From: Oscillospiraceae bacterium
Lineage (GTDB): Bacteria; Bacillota; Clostridia; Oscillospirales; Ruminococcaceae
Direction: 5' to 3'
DNA length: 44,097 nucleotides
Assembly: GCA_020024285.1 (NCBI GenBank)
Contig: JAHHTZ010000012.1
Span: 1-44,097 of the forward strand
Of the stretch, positions 24,645 to 33,421 are shown in pieces. The notes under the pieces were generated by a model, which was given only the letters and a program-made list of their open reading frames with translations, had not been told where the DNA came from and made no database searches. A program made the translations under genes and the position numbers. Numbering within the stretch: the stretch's first letter is position 1; each line of letters opens with the position of its first letter.

Positions 24645-25070
24645 CTATTTGGCGAATTGATTCGTGCATTCGCTGCACATCCCGTAAAGCACGGTTCTTG
24701 CGGAATCGATGGAAAATCCGTGCTCCAAAAGCAGGTGCCGTTGCAGATGCTCCAGCTCCTCACAGCGGAAGTGGACGAGCTTTCCGCACGATTCACACTT
24801 GAGATAAAAGTACGGGGCACCCTGCTGCGGACATTCGCCCACATACTCAAAGCATGCCCCCGCGATGCCATCCACGAAGTATTTTTTGACGTTCCCCGTT
24901 TGCACCATCTGCTCCAGACGGCGGTAGATGGTCGCAGTCCCGATCACGATGCCGCATGCGGAAAAGTGGTGCACGATCTCGCTGACGGTCACGCGCGTGT
25001 GCGGCACCGACTGCAAAAAGCTCAGAAGCTCATCCTTTTGTTTTGTCTTATACTGTGTGACACGGCTCAA
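24645..25070 (-). CDS. zur: Fur-family zinc regulator (Zur), TTG start
   Basis: This 141-residue Fur-type repressor has an N-terminal winged helix (VTVSEIVHHF..GTATIYRRLEQM) and a C-terminal dimer domain with structural-zinc pairs CESC and CSEC. HFRCEELEHLQRH and EHGF are likely regulatory metal ligands. TTG at 25070 stands 9 nt after aggag (25084-25080). The ATG at 25079 touches that ribosome site and is unlikely. First gene of the zinc operon, hence autoregulated, with two Fur-type boxes at the promoter. Zinc rather than iron specificity rests on the operon content. Confidence 0.88.
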   Translation of the reverse strand: MSRVTQYKTKQKDELLSFLQSVPHTRVTVSEIVHHFSACGIVIGTATIYRRLEQMVQTGNVKKYFVDGIAGACFEYVGECPQQGAPYFYLKCESCGKLVHFRCEELEHLQRHLLLEHGFSIDSARTVLYGMCSECTNQFAK

Positions 25071-25093
25071 AACGGTCATCTCCTGTAATAATT

Positions 25094-25158
25094 TGAAAAT
25101 TATTCTCAATTTATCACGATTTTCCGGCACTGTCAATAGAATTTGAGAATCTTTTTCA
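25094..25158 (-). promoter_or_regulatory. Zinc-operon promoter with two Zur boxes
   Basis: Minus strand TTGACA (25136-25131), 17 nt, TAAATT (25113-25108). Two 7-1-7 Fur-type dyads flank it: TGAAAATTATTCTCA (25094-25108) just downstream and TGAGAATCTTTTTCA (25144-25158) just upstream. Binding at both would close the promoter when zinc is sufficient. Confidence 0.85.
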
Positions 25159-25193
25159 ATTTGTTCTTTTGACCGTCATAACAAAACTCATAC

Positions 25194-25223
25194 TTGACAG
25201 GATAACTTATTGTATAGTAAAAT
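25194..25223 (+). promoter_or_regulatory. Promoter of the GGDEF gene
   Basis: TTGACA (25194-25199), 18 nt, TAAAAT (25218-25223). It is divergent from zur, with a Zur box 36 bp upstream of the -35. Confidence 0.65.
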
Positions 25224-25324
25224 AGAAATATAGTATGTATTATACTTTTTGTAAAATTTCACCGCCTTTCTTCTCGAAGGGCGGCGCGCAATTTTGCAAG
25301 GAGGAGAGAAGGAGCGGATGCGGT

Positions 25325-26443
25325 ATGAAGATTCTGCAAACAATACGCAGCATGAAGGAGGACTCGGTGCGATACCTCCCCGAGGTGAGGGAGTATGTCT
25401 GTACCGTCCAGCAGACCTTTTCGCTTGCGATGGCGCTGTTTTTCCTGCTCCATCTCGTTGTCATCGATATCCTTGATTATTCAGACTGCAAAATGCTCGA
25501 TGCTGCGCGCTGGCTCTCCCTTGTGCAGATGGCGTGTTCCATTTTGTGGTATGTCCTGTTCAAATATTACATCAAATCCCGCCCCACCCACATTGTCGGG
25601 ACAGCACTGTGCAACGTGCTTCAGCTGCTGATGCTATTGGAGCTGCACTATCTGCTTTACAACGAGTACATCTCCTATACGGTCCTTGTCTGCATCATCC
25701 TGTGCACCTCGCTGACGATCATCGGGTATGTGCGCTTTTATACGGTGATGATATCCACTGCCCTGCTGCTCGACTGCGTCATCACGGCGATGAACAACGT
25801 CGAGATGCTCCATACCCGCACGATGAAGCTCTATTTTATCGACAATCTCTTCATCCTCGTGATTGCAGTGACCATCAACATCTGTTTTACGCGCTTAAAA
25901 TTTCAGGAGTTTGAAAAGCAAAAGCAGATCCTCTTTTTGTCCGAGCGCGACGGGCTGACGGGGCTGCTCAACCGCAAAGCGCTCGAAGCCTGCATGGAAA
26001 AGCTGACGCGGGAAAAAATGATGTGCGCGATGATCCTGCTTGACCTTGACAACTTCAAAAAGCTCAACGACACCCTCGGACACTATGCCGGCGACCGCTG
26101 TCTTTGCACGGTATCCTCCGAGCTGCAAAGCATGTTCCGCAGCACGGACTATGTGTGCCGGCTGGGCGGCGACGAATTTGTGGTCGTGATGCCCGATATC
26201 CCAGGCCCCGACTGTGTGCTCGAGCGCGCCCGGATGATCCTCGAGCGGGTCCCGCACGAATATCCCAGCGAATCGGGGAGCATCCGCATCACATGCAGCA
26301 TCGGCATCGCCTTTTCGCAAAGCGACGCCCCAAACCTCTATAAATCGCTCTATCAGGCGGCGGACTGTGCGATGTACGCCTCCAAGTCAAAGGGCAAAAA
26401 CAGCGTCACAATCTACTCTGAGGAGCTTGCAGCCGTAAGATGA
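25325..26443 (+). CDS. Membrane diguanylate cyclase
   Basis: This 372-residue protein has five or six N-terminal helices (about 30-190) and a GGDEF domain (about 205-365) with RLGGDEFVVV at about 278-287 and the DLDNFKKLND Mg-binding segment. It makes c-di-GMP from GTP. No RxxD inhibitory site is seen before GGDEF at the usual spacing. ATG at 25325 follows agaaggag (25307-25314); the in-frame ATG at 25235 lies in the leader. It ends in SVTIYSEELAAVR, and this end is duplicated about 204 bp downstream. Signal sensed by the membrane part unknown. Confidence 0.9.
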   Translation: MKILQTIRSMKEDSVRYLPEVREYVCTVQQTFSLAMALFFLLHLVVIDILDYSDCKMLDAARWLSLVQMACSILWYVLFKYYIKSRPTHIVGTALCNVLQLLMLLELHYLLYNEYISYTVLVCIILCTSLTIIGYVRFYTVMISTALLLDCVITAMNNVEMLHTRTMKLYFIDNLFILVIAVTINICFTRLKFQEFEKQKQILFLSERDGLTGLLNRKALEACMEKLTREKMMCAMILLDLDNFKKLNDTLGHYAGDRCLCTVSSELQSMFRSTDYVCRLGGDEFVVVMPDIPGPDCVLERARMILERVPHEYPSESGSIRITCSIGIAFSQSDAPNLYKSLYQAADCAMYASKSKGKNSVTIYSEELAAVR

Positions 26444-26461
26444 CGCCGCACGAAGCAAAAG

Positions 26462-26494
26462 AAAAGCGCATCCGCATATCGCGGATGCGCTTTT
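26462..26494. terminator. Terminator, copy 1
   Basis: aaaagcgcatccgc / gcggatgcgctttt with a 5-nt loop, bidirectional. Confidence 0.92.
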
Positions 26495-26664
26495 TGTTTG
26501 TGCTTACACCTCGTAGGGGTTTGGTTCGATCGATTTTGTGGAAGGGACAGCCACCACGCCCCAGAGGGCAAGCATCTGCGATATGCCGCCATCCCGCCAT
26601 TTATGGTGTCACAATCTACTCCGAGGAGCTTGCAGCCGCAAGATAACGCCGCACGAAGCAAAAG

Positions 26665-26698
26665 AAAAGCGCATCCGCGATATGCGGATGCGCTTTTT
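26665..26698. terminator. Terminator, copy 2
   Basis: Same stem as copy 1 with a different loop (gatat). It ends the transcript of the minus-strand genes to the right. Confidence 0.92.
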
Positions 26699-26706
26699 GT
26701 TTGTGC

Positions 26707-27165
26707 TCACACCTCGTAGGGGTTTGGTTCGATCGATTTTGTGGAAGGGACAGCCGGTGCGGTATCAAGCTCGATCCACTCCTGTACCTTAAAGCGGCCG
26801 CCGCCGCGGGAATCGTGGAGGCAGAACGCCACCGCATACTCCCCGTTTGGAAGGATGGCATCGAAGCGAACGATGTGATCCCCCTCCCAAAAGCCGCCGT
26901 TTATCAGCTGCAAAACACTGTCTCTGCACGGACCGATGGGATCGTGCACCTGCTCCTCCCCGTCGTCCCTGTTGGGCTCCAGCGGGAGGCAGCGCGGTGC
27001 ATCGCTTTGCTCTTCCTCATAAAGGGAGAGCTGTACCGTCTGCATCTTAGGCTGCGCTCTTTTGGGATCACGGTACTCCTGATCCGAAAAAAACAGCACC
27101 GCCGCAAGCAGCAGTCCACCCAAAAGCAGGCTGCACTGCCACACACGGATAAAGGTTTTTCTCAT
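26707..27165 (-). CDS. Membrane-anchored protein of unknown function
   Basis: This 152-residue protein has an N-terminal helix (about 8-26) anchoring an outside domain with few features: RCLPLEPNRDDGEEQ, DSVLQLINGGFWEGDHIVRFDAILPNGEYAVAFCLHD. Beta-rich appearance, possibly ligand binding. Start follows aaggaggagagc. It lies 22 bp after chemoreceptor 2 on the same strand, so probably co-transcribed and perhaps functionally tied to it. Not recognised. Confidence 0.7.
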   Translation of the reverse strand: MRKTFIRVWQCSLLLGGLLLAAVLFFSDQEYRDPKRAQPKMQTVQLSLYEEEQSDAPRCLPLEPNRDDGEEQVHDPIGPCRDSVLQLINGGFWEGDHIVRFDAILPNGEYAVAFCLHDSRGGGRFKVQEWIELDTAPAVPSTKSIEPNPYEV

Positions 27166-27186
27166 GCTCTCCTCCTTATGGATGGT

Positions 27187-28953
27187 TTAATACTTGTCGT
27201 ATCCGCTCAGTTCAAAGGAAGAGTCCTGCGGCTCACTGCGGGGAGCCTTATCCATAAAGGATTCGGTGGAAAACTCGTCCTTCACCTTAAACTGCATGAG
27301 CAGCTCGTCCAAAACGTGTGCCTGGCTCGACAGCTCCTCGCTTGCCGCAGCGCTCTCCTCGCTGGTTGCAGAGTTTGTCTGAACCACAGCAGAGATTTGG
27401 TCGACGCCGATGGTGATTTGGTTGATGCTGCTTGCCTGTTCCTCGGAGGCGATGGCGATCTCGTTGACGGTGTCGATAACCTCGTTGATGCTCCCTGCCA
27501 AACCGTGGAAGGCCTCGCTTGTCTTTTTGGCGATGTTTTCTCCCTGGCGCACTGAGTCGATGGCTTGTTCAATAAGTGCAGTGATTTCTTTTGCCGATTC
27601 GGAGGATTTCTGTGCAAGGTTGCGCACCTCATCTGCCACAACTGCAAAGCCCTTTCCTGCCACACCTGCTCTTGCCGCCTCTACTGCTGCGTTGAGGGAG
27701 AGGATGTTGGTCTGGAAGGTGATGTCGTCGATGACCTTGATGACTTTTCCGATGTTCTGGGCAGATGCCGAGATTTCTCCCATTGCCCGGAGCATTTCTT
27801 CCATATCGCTCATGGTGGATTTTGCAACCTCGCCCGATGCGGTTGCAAGCTCGTTTGCTTTCTTGGAGTTTTCTGCGTTGATGTTTACGTTATTGGAAAT
27901 ATCGGAAATGGAAGCGGACAGCTCCTCAATGGAGGCAGCCTGCTCGGTTGCGCCCTGAGCCAGTGCCTGTGCACCGTTTGATACCTGTGCGGCGCCGCCG
28001 TTGATCTGTGTGGAGGAGGAGCGGATCTCTCCAAAGAGCTTGTTCATTTTCTTAATAAGGTTGACGCCTGCGATCTCGATCTCCTTCACCTCGCCGGGGA
28101 AGTTTGCTTCCCCTTCCAATGCAAAGTTTCCGGCTGCCACCTGAGCGAGGTTCGATGCTGTGATGTTGATGATTCGTTTAAGCTCGGCAAAGCTTGAACG
28201 GATGCTGTCGCAGGTTTCGCCCAGCTCGTCGCGGCTCTCGTAGTCCACTTCCACGCTGAAGTCGCCCTGTGCAAGCGCATTGGTGGCCTTCTGGATCTGA
28301 TTGAGTGGGGGAACGATGGCTCTTACAAGCATTCTGATGATGATCAGGCTGATGATGATGGAAGCTGCCACCATTGCAATCGTTATGATCATCGTCCCAC
28401 GGTACACCTTGTGCACCAGATCGATCTGTCTGTCTGCCAGCTGCATCTGCTGATTGTGGATCTTTGCGAGGATATCATTCTGTGTAGACAGCAGGGGATA
28501 AAACTCCTGCATGTATATTGCGTGTGCCTGTGTCTTGGCTTCCTCGTCCCCGCTTTTCATCATCTGAATGATTTTCTGACGTACCTCTTTTTGATGGGCG
28601 AATGTATCGTTGAGAGAATCTACCAGCTCCTGGTCAACGCGGTGATTCTTCCCGTATTTGTTCAAAAGCTCTTCATTTGCAGCCGTATCCTTTTCAGCAA
28701 GGTCGAGGTAGTTGTTGATCTGGTTTTGATCCTGCTCCATAAATGCCATGAGGAGATAGCGTGTTCCGGAGAGAGTGTTGTGGCGGAGCTCCCAGACGCT
28801 CTGGGTGTTTACAAGGGTCTTCTCTGCGAGCGTGTCGCACCAATAGTTGAGGCTTGTTACCCCGGAGATGGACAGGTATGCTATCACGAGGATCAATACG
28901 ATGATTACCCCAAACCCTGCCAGCAGTTTGTTTTTTACCTTCAGATTTTTCAT
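27187..28953 (-). CDS. Methyl-accepting chemotaxis protein (4HB sensor)
   Basis: This 588-residue chemoreceptor has TM1 (about 10-32), a helical four-helix-bundle-type sensor (about 35-185), TM2 (about 188-210), HAMP (about 211-263), a second HAMP-like linker and a signalling domain. The tip is FQTNILSLNAAVEAARAGVAGKG. It ends ..FELSGYDKY, sharing the DKY end with chemoreceptor 1. Start follows gaaggaaagg. It is transcribed divergently from the Mga-like regulator. Confidence 0.93.
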   Translation of the reverse strand: MKNLKVKNKLLAGFGVIIVLILVIAYLSISGVTSLNYWCDTLAEKTLVNTQSVWELRHNTLSGTRYLLMAFMEQDQNQINNYLDLAEKDTAANEELLNKYGKNHRVDQELVDSLNDTFAHQKEVRQKIIQMMKSGDEEAKTQAHAIYMQEFYPLLSTQNDILAKIHNQQMQLADRQIDLVHKVYRGTMIITIAMVAASIIISLIIIRMLVRAIVPPLNQIQKATNALAQGDFSVEVDYESRDELGETCDSIRSSFAELKRIINITASNLAQVAAGNFALEGEANFPGEVKEIEIAGVNLIKKMNKLFGEIRSSSTQINGGAAQVSNGAQALAQGATEQAASIEELSASISDISNNVNINAENSKKANELATASGEVAKSTMSDMEEMLRAMGEISASAQNIGKVIKVIDDITFQTNILSLNAAVEAARAGVAGKGFAVVADEVRNLAQKSSESAKEITALIEQAIDSVRQGENIAKKTSEAFHGLAGSINEVIDTVNEIAIASEEQASSINQITIGVDQISAVVQTNSATSEESAAASEELSSQAHVLDELLMQFKVKDEFSTESFMDKAPRSEPQDSSFELSGYDKY

Positions 28954-29397
28954 AGATAAGATTCCTTTCCTTCTATATTTATCATCTTTTTCCCCGCTCA
29001 GGGGGCACCGGTCGATCCCGCCTTGTGCCGGGGCAGATCCCTTCCCTTAGACCCAGCCCGACACCCCATGCAGTCCAGCCGGAGATATTACAGCCTTCAT
29101 CAATTCCTGATCGCATCACGCCTTTGATTCTCATTTTCTGTTGTATGTTATACCATCAAGCAAAACGCAAGGGTATAATCAGCTATTTTTCCGGTCCTGC
29201 CGTCAGACAGGAGGGAAAAAGGCAAAAAAACAGTCTTTGCTGTTATTATACCATATATTCCCTGAAATAGTTCCCACTTATTCGACTTTTTTTTTGGAAT
29301 TTTTGGGAAAAACGGCGCTGTTTTCCATAATATTCCATTTATGTAGAAAAATCAAGCTCTTTTCCTTCAAAATTTATGAAAATTTATGAAAAACCAT
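28954..29397. other. Divergent intergenic region
   Basis: About 440 bp between chemoreceptor 2 and the Mga-like gene. The left half is C/G-rich with weak hairpin potential near 29000-29035 and the right half is strongly AT-rich. -10-like TATAAC (minus, near 29145) and TATAAT (plus, near 29175) are present without good -35 elements. No gene seen. Confidence 0.5.
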
Positions 29398-29426
29398 TTG
29401 AAGTATGGCACATAAGGAGCTATACT
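29398..29426 (+). promoter_or_regulatory. Promoter of the Mga-like regulator
   Basis: TTGAAG (29398-29403), 17 nt, TATACT (29421-29426), about 60 bp before the start. Confidence 0.7.
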
Positions 29427-29484
29427 TTTGGGTAGAACTTTCTCAAATTTTGTCTTTTTACACCATCAACAGGAGCACACCACC

Positions 29485-30993
29485 ATGTTAGACCGTTTTT
29501 TAGAGCACACCATTCAAAAAAAGATTCGATTTTATCACATTTTACGCGCATCGGGCACGATCCCCGCAAGCGAGATCTGCACGCTGCTTCACATCGACCC
29601 TCCCGGAATCAGCTGCCTTATCAAGGACCTCAACCGCCGCTTTGGGGGTCTGGCACGCATCGTCAAAAACCGCGAGCTGGTTTCTCTGCACGTGGAGGAT
29701 GACATCAATACGCTCAAGCTGCTGCACGTCATCTATGCCTCCTCCGACGTCCTGCACTGCCTTGCGTTTATGCTCACAAACAAGAACGGCGTGCCGTTCA
29801 CCAAATTTATCGACGACAATTTTCTCTCCAAGTCCTCCGCCTACCGCACGCGAAAAACCTGCCTTGAGTACCTTGAGGCGGTCGGACTTTGTGTGCGGCA
29901 CAATCAGGTCTGCGGGGAGGAATACCGCATCCGCTTTCTCATCGGGCTGCTCTTTTATAAATACGGCATCGACTGCTGCGGCATCGACAAAGCATCCGTC
30001 GCCCTTGCAAGGCGCTTCATTTTAAGCACCAATCACACCATCGACCTCGACTTTCTCGAAAAAAGCCGGAACGAATACGGATACTTTGAATGCCTGCTCA
30101 TCCTGTCGTGGAAGCGCAGACACCACCCCGTGTCCTTCCCCAGCCCAAACGACTTTGAGCCGTTAAAGCAGCTCTTTGTCTATCAAGGCATCGTCGAGCA
30201 TCTGCACCGCACGGTGGAGGCGGAGCTTGGCGCTCCCTTTTCGCAGGCGGACTATGACTATATCTTTGCCGCATACTGCTGCACCAACAGCTGCGTTTTG
30301 GCGGACAAGTGGACGCTCGAGCAGATCCACCTGCTCTACCGCATCATCTTCGGGATGCCGGAATTCACCGACCTGCTTGAGCGCATCGAGCGCAAATTCG
30401 GCATCAACGCAAAGGACAACCACGCCATACGCGCCGCACTCATCTATTTTTGCAAGAAGTTTATCCTCAAATTACAGTGCATCGTCCCCGACAAGCACTT
30501 TTACCTCGATTCCAAGCGAAACCCCTCGACCCTTCAGGTCATCCGCTCGCTGACGAAGATCCTCAACCGCTGGTGCAGCGAAAACGATTTTCTCTACCCC
30601 ATCGACCCAAACCACATCCGTTATTTTGCCATCCAGCTCGAAATCATCCTGCGCCAGTCGGTAAAGCCGGTGCAGGTGGTGGTGATCTCCGACCTTGTGG
30701 TGGAGCTTGAGGTGATGGGGCTTGTGCTCACAAGGAGCTTTCCCCCGCAGCAGATCGCGGTGCAGTATTTTATGCTCAACGCGCAGAACATGGATGTTCT
30801 CTATGAGCTTTCGGGCTGCGTCGTCCTTGTGAACCACCGTCTTGCAGGCTATATCAAGCAGCTCTCCCTCTCGGACAACAACTGTATCCTCTCCATTTCG
30901 GGAGAATTCAATTCCTTCGACCGCAGGGCGGTCAAGGACGCCATCGACCGCCTGTGCGACAAGCACTTTTTGGAGGCGATCGAAAAGCTCTGA
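29485..30993 (+). CDS. Mga/AtxA-like helix-turn-helix regulator
   Basis: This 502-residue protein has an N-terminal winged-helix part (about 10-65: RFYHILRASGTIPASEICTLLHI..ISCLIKDLNRRFG), a second HTH-like segment (about 105-140: SKSSAYRTRKTCLEYLEAVGL) and a long helical middle resembling the PRD-like region of Mga-type regulators. The C-terminal domain (about 405-500) has an EIIB-like alternating pattern (VQVVVISDLVVELEVMG..). Start at 29485 follows aggag. Likely a stand-alone transcription activator; targets unknown, with the divergent chemoreceptor as an obvious candidate. Confidence 0.75.
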   Translation: MLDRFLEHTIQKKIRFYHILRASGTIPASEICTLLHIDPPGISCLIKDLNRRFGGLARIVKNRELVSLHVEDDINTLKLLHVIYASSDVLHCLAFMLTNKNGVPFTKFIDDNFLSKSSAYRTRKTCLEYLEAVGLCVRHNQVCGEEYRIRFLIGLLFYKYGIDCCGIDKASVALARRFILSTNHTIDLDFLEKSRNEYGYFECLLILSWKRRHHPVSFPSPNDFEPLKQLFVYQGIVEHLHRTVEAELGAPFSQADYDYIFAAYCCTNSCVLADKWTLEQIHLLYRIIFGMPEFTDLLERIERKFGINAKDNHAIRAALIYFCKKFILKLQCIVPDKHFYLDSKRNPSTLQVIRSLTKILNRWCSENDFLYPIDPNHIRYFAIQLEIILRQSVKPVQVVVISDLVVELEVMGLVLTRSFPPQQIAVQYFMLNAQNMDVLYELSGCVVLVNHRLAGYIKQLSLSDNNCILSISGEFNSFDRRAVKDAIDRLCDKHFLEAIEKL

Positions 30994-31022
30994 GGCGATA
31001 CCGCCGGAAAGGACACCCCATT

Positions 31023-31832
31023 ATGCACAAAACATTTTGCATCACCTTCAAAAACTTCCTGCTTGCAGGGCTTGCCATCGCCGCATACAACCTGCTCTAC
31101 GATGTGTTTTACGTCGGGCTTCTCCTATTTGCCCCGGATTCCCCGCTTCTCGACCATTATTTTGTGATGGATTCGGTGTTCTGCATGGGGATGCTCGTGC
31201 TCTATGCAGGCTGGTATCTCCCGCTGCACCGTGAGGAGCGCGAATATCCGGCGGTGACGCTGCCCCAGCCTGCCGTGCGCATCCCCGTCCTCGTGCTCGG
31301 GATGAACGCCCTGTCCTCGCTGTGGTTCCTCCTTGCGGGGACGGTGCTGCTCACCGTGCCGACCATCTCGCAGAGCCTTGAGCAGTTTGACGAATCGTGG
31401 AGCGACCTCGAATCCGACCCGTACCTTGCTGTCCTAATTTCCGTCGTGATCGCAGGACCCATCGTGGAGGAGCTGCTGTTTCGCGGCATCGTGTTCCGCT
31501 ATTTTGAAAAGATCTGTCCGGGGCTCTTCCCTGCCGTGCTCTCCGGCATCGCCTTCGGACTGTGGCACGGGGAGCCGGTGCAGGTGGTGTACACGACGCT
31601 CATCGGCGTGCTGCTGGGGATGATCTACCAAAAAACGCGCGACCTTCGCATCACGATCGCCATCCACGTCCTCAACAACTTTCTTTCGACGCTGCCGCCC
31701 GCCCTCGATACGGAGCAAATGCAGCTCGCGATTTCCTGCGCGTCGTTTCTGATGCTGATCCCGGCTGGGATCATCTTCGTTCGCCTGATGAAGGGGCAGC
31801 CCCGCCGCGACATCGAGCCGTTTCTTTGCTGA
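31023..31832 (+). CDS. CPBP-family intramembrane metalloprotease
   Basis: This 269-residue protein has about seven helices and the CPBP/Abi motifs: EELLFRG (about 153-159), FGLWHGEP with catalytic His (about 184-191) and HVLNN (about 220-224). Family members cleave prenylated proteins or act in bacteriocin self-immunity. ATG at 31023 follows ggaaagg weakly; upstream frame overlaps the Mga-like gene. It lies 29 bp after that gene and may be co-transcribed. Confidence 0.85.
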   Translation: MHKTFCITFKNFLLAGLAIAAYNLLYDVFYVGLLLFAPDSPLLDHYFVMDSVFCMGMLVLYAGWYLPLHREEREYPAVTLPQPAVRIPVLVLGMNALSSLWFLLAGTVLLTVPTISQSLEQFDESWSDLESDPYLAVLISVVIAGPIVEELLFRGIVFRYFEKICPGLFPAVLSGIAFGLWHGEPVQVVYTTLIGVLLGMIYQKTRDLRITIAIHVLNNFLSTLPPALDTEQMQLAISCASFLMLIPAGIIFVRLMKGQPRRDIEPFLC

Positions 31833-31877
31833 TACCAAAATTGATAAAAATTGATAAAACCGGAGGATCACATAGTT

Positions 31878-32612
31878 ATGGAAAAACCACTCAATCGGGA
31901 TGTCATCAAATATTTTGCAATGTTCACAATGCTCTTAAACCACATCGCCTTCGCGCTGCTGCCCCCGAATACGCTTTTGAGCGAAATTTTTATCAACATC
32001 GGATTTTTTACCGCCGTCACGATGTGCTATTTTCTCGTGGAGGGCTACGGCTACACCCGCTCCAAAAAGCGGTACGCCCAGCGACTGCTTCTCTTTGGGA
32101 TCGTGTCGGAGGTGCCGTTCTGCCTTGCATTGACACAGGGGGAAATTTTCGCCTTCTGCGGCTTCAACATGATGTTCACGCTCTTTTTGTGCTTTCTGAT
32201 CCTCTGCGCCAGGGAGCACATCGCAGGGAAGCTGCCCCGCACCCTTGCCATCACGGGACTCACAGTGCTGTGCATTTTCTGCGACTGGTCGTTCTTTGCG
32301 CCGCTCTTTACGCTCCTTTTCGCGTGGGCAAAGGGCTCCGAGAAGCGGACGAAGTGCGCGTTCGTGTGCTGCGCCGCCTCGTTTGGACTCTTTAACCTTC
32401 TGTCAAACGGGCTGGGTCGGTGTACACCGCAGGAAAGCCCCCTCTACGCCGCGGCATCGATGGCGGGCATCCTGCTGTCTGGCTTTGTCATCGTCTACCT
32501 CTACAATGGAAAACGCATGGATTTTGGGCGCACGTTTTCCAAGTGGTTTTTCTATCTCTTTTACCCGGTGCACCTGCTGATTTTGGGGCTGATCCGAATC
32601 GCTCTGCTTTAG
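31878..32612 (+). CDS. TraX-family membrane protein
   Basis: This 244-residue protein has about eight helices and belongs to the TraX/acyltransferase-like family (N-terminal DVIKYFAMFTMLLNHIAF, RLLLFGIVSEVPF, ending FYLFYPVHLLILGLI). F-plasmid TraX acetylates pilin; chromosomal homologues in Firmicutes have no proven role. Start at 31878 follows ggagga; the upstream ATG at 31851 lacks a ribosome site. No conjugation genes are nearby. Confidence 0.85.
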   Translation: MEKPLNRDVIKYFAMFTMLLNHIAFALLPPNTLLSEIFINIGFFTAVTMCYFLVEGYGYTRSKKRYAQRLLLFGIVSEVPFCLALTQGEIFAFCGFNMMFTLFLCFLILCAREHIAGKLPRTLAITGLTVLCIFCDWSFFAPLFTLLFAWAKGSEKRTKCAFVCCAASFGLFNLLSNGLGRCTPQESPLYAAASMAGILLSGFVIVYLYNGKRMDFGRTFSKWFFYLFYPVHLLILGLIRIALL

Positions 32613-32673
32613 TTTTCACAGAATCTGTTAGCGGAATATCTATTTTACAACATCTTTTCAAGGAGGTACTGCA

Positions 32674-33333
32674 ATGAACAACTTATGGGAGAGAGTACAA
32701 GCACTCTACGGGGTACGCAGCTTCACCGGCTGCCCCGATGCACAGATCGAGCGTCTGCGCGAAAAATTCGGTGCGCTGCCGCAGATGGTGGAGGAATTTT
32801 ACCGCACCGCCGCTGCCAGCGAAGCCTTCCGCCACGGACAGGACCGCTGGGTGATGCCAAAGGAATATGAGGAAAAAAACTACCTCAAGGAATCGGAGCA
32901 TCTCGTTTTGCTCATCGAAAATCAGGGCGTATGCAGCGCAGGTGTCCTCAAGCAGGATCTGCACGAGCCCGATCCGCCGGTCTATGTGACGATGGACGAC
33001 AAAAACTGGACGCTGTGCGCCGATTCGGTCAGCGATTTTCTGCTCGCGGCGCTGTGCTACGAGTGCGTGTTCGATCTTCCGTATACGACGGAGGATTGCT
33101 TCTATGAGATCACGCCCAAGGAGTATTCCCTCATCAAGCGAAAGCTCACCCCGCTGCCTGCCAGGATTCAGGACTGGCTCAACTTCGACATCCTTCTGTA
33201 TCAAAACGCCCCCGACAACATCGTTGTGGTCCTCGACTGCGACGACGATCTGCAAATGCTCTACGGCGCCGCCACGAAGGAATCCTTCCAACGCCTGATG
33301 GAGGTCCTCGACGGCGTGGGCGAACCGCTGTAG
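32674..33333 (+). CDS. SUKH/SMI1-like protein
   Basis: This 219-residue cytosolic protein has features of the SUKH fold: an N-terminal helix pair (IERLREKFGALPQMVEEFYRTAA) followed by YLKESEHLVLLIENQGVCSAGV.. and VYVTMDDKNWTLCADSVSDFLL. Many SUKH proteins are immunity factors against nuclease toxins, but no toxin gene is visible here. Start follows aaggaggtactgca, a strong site. Assignment by pattern only. Confidence 0.65.
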   Translation: MNNLWERVQALYGVRSFTGCPDAQIERLREKFGALPQMVEEFYRTAAASEAFRHGQDRWVMPKEYEEKNYLKESEHLVLLIENQGVCSAGVLKQDLHEPDPPVYVTMDDKNWTLCADSVSDFLLAALCYECVFDLPYTTEDCFYEITPKEYSLIKRKLTPLPARIQDWLNFDILLYQNAPDNIVVVLDCDDDLQMLYGAATKESFQRLMEVLDGVGEPL

Positions 33334-33353
33334 CCCCCTTTCCGGTACAAATC

Positions 33354-33384
33354 GATTGAATTTTGCGTAGAAGCATTGTATAAT
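33354..33384 (+). promoter_or_regulatory. Promoter of the lipoprotein gene
   Basis: TTGAAT (33354-33359), 19 nt, perfect TATAAT (33379-33384), 37 bp before the start. The -35 spacing is long. Confidence 0.55.
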
Positions 33385-33421
33385 AAGCTATCATACTTCA
33401 TCCTGCAAAAGGAGGTCCCCC

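Larger units (their letters stand above)
26404..26755. repeat. 149-bp near-tandem duplication of a convergent gene junction
   Basis: Copy 1 (26404-26552) and copy 2 (26608-26755) share nearly all bases. Each holds the last codons of the GGDEF gene, a terminator hairpin and the last codons of the opposing 26707-27165 gene. A 55-bp unrelated spacer separates them. The GGDEF gene ends in copy 1 and the opposing gene in copy 2, so each gene is intact. Confidence 0.93.
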
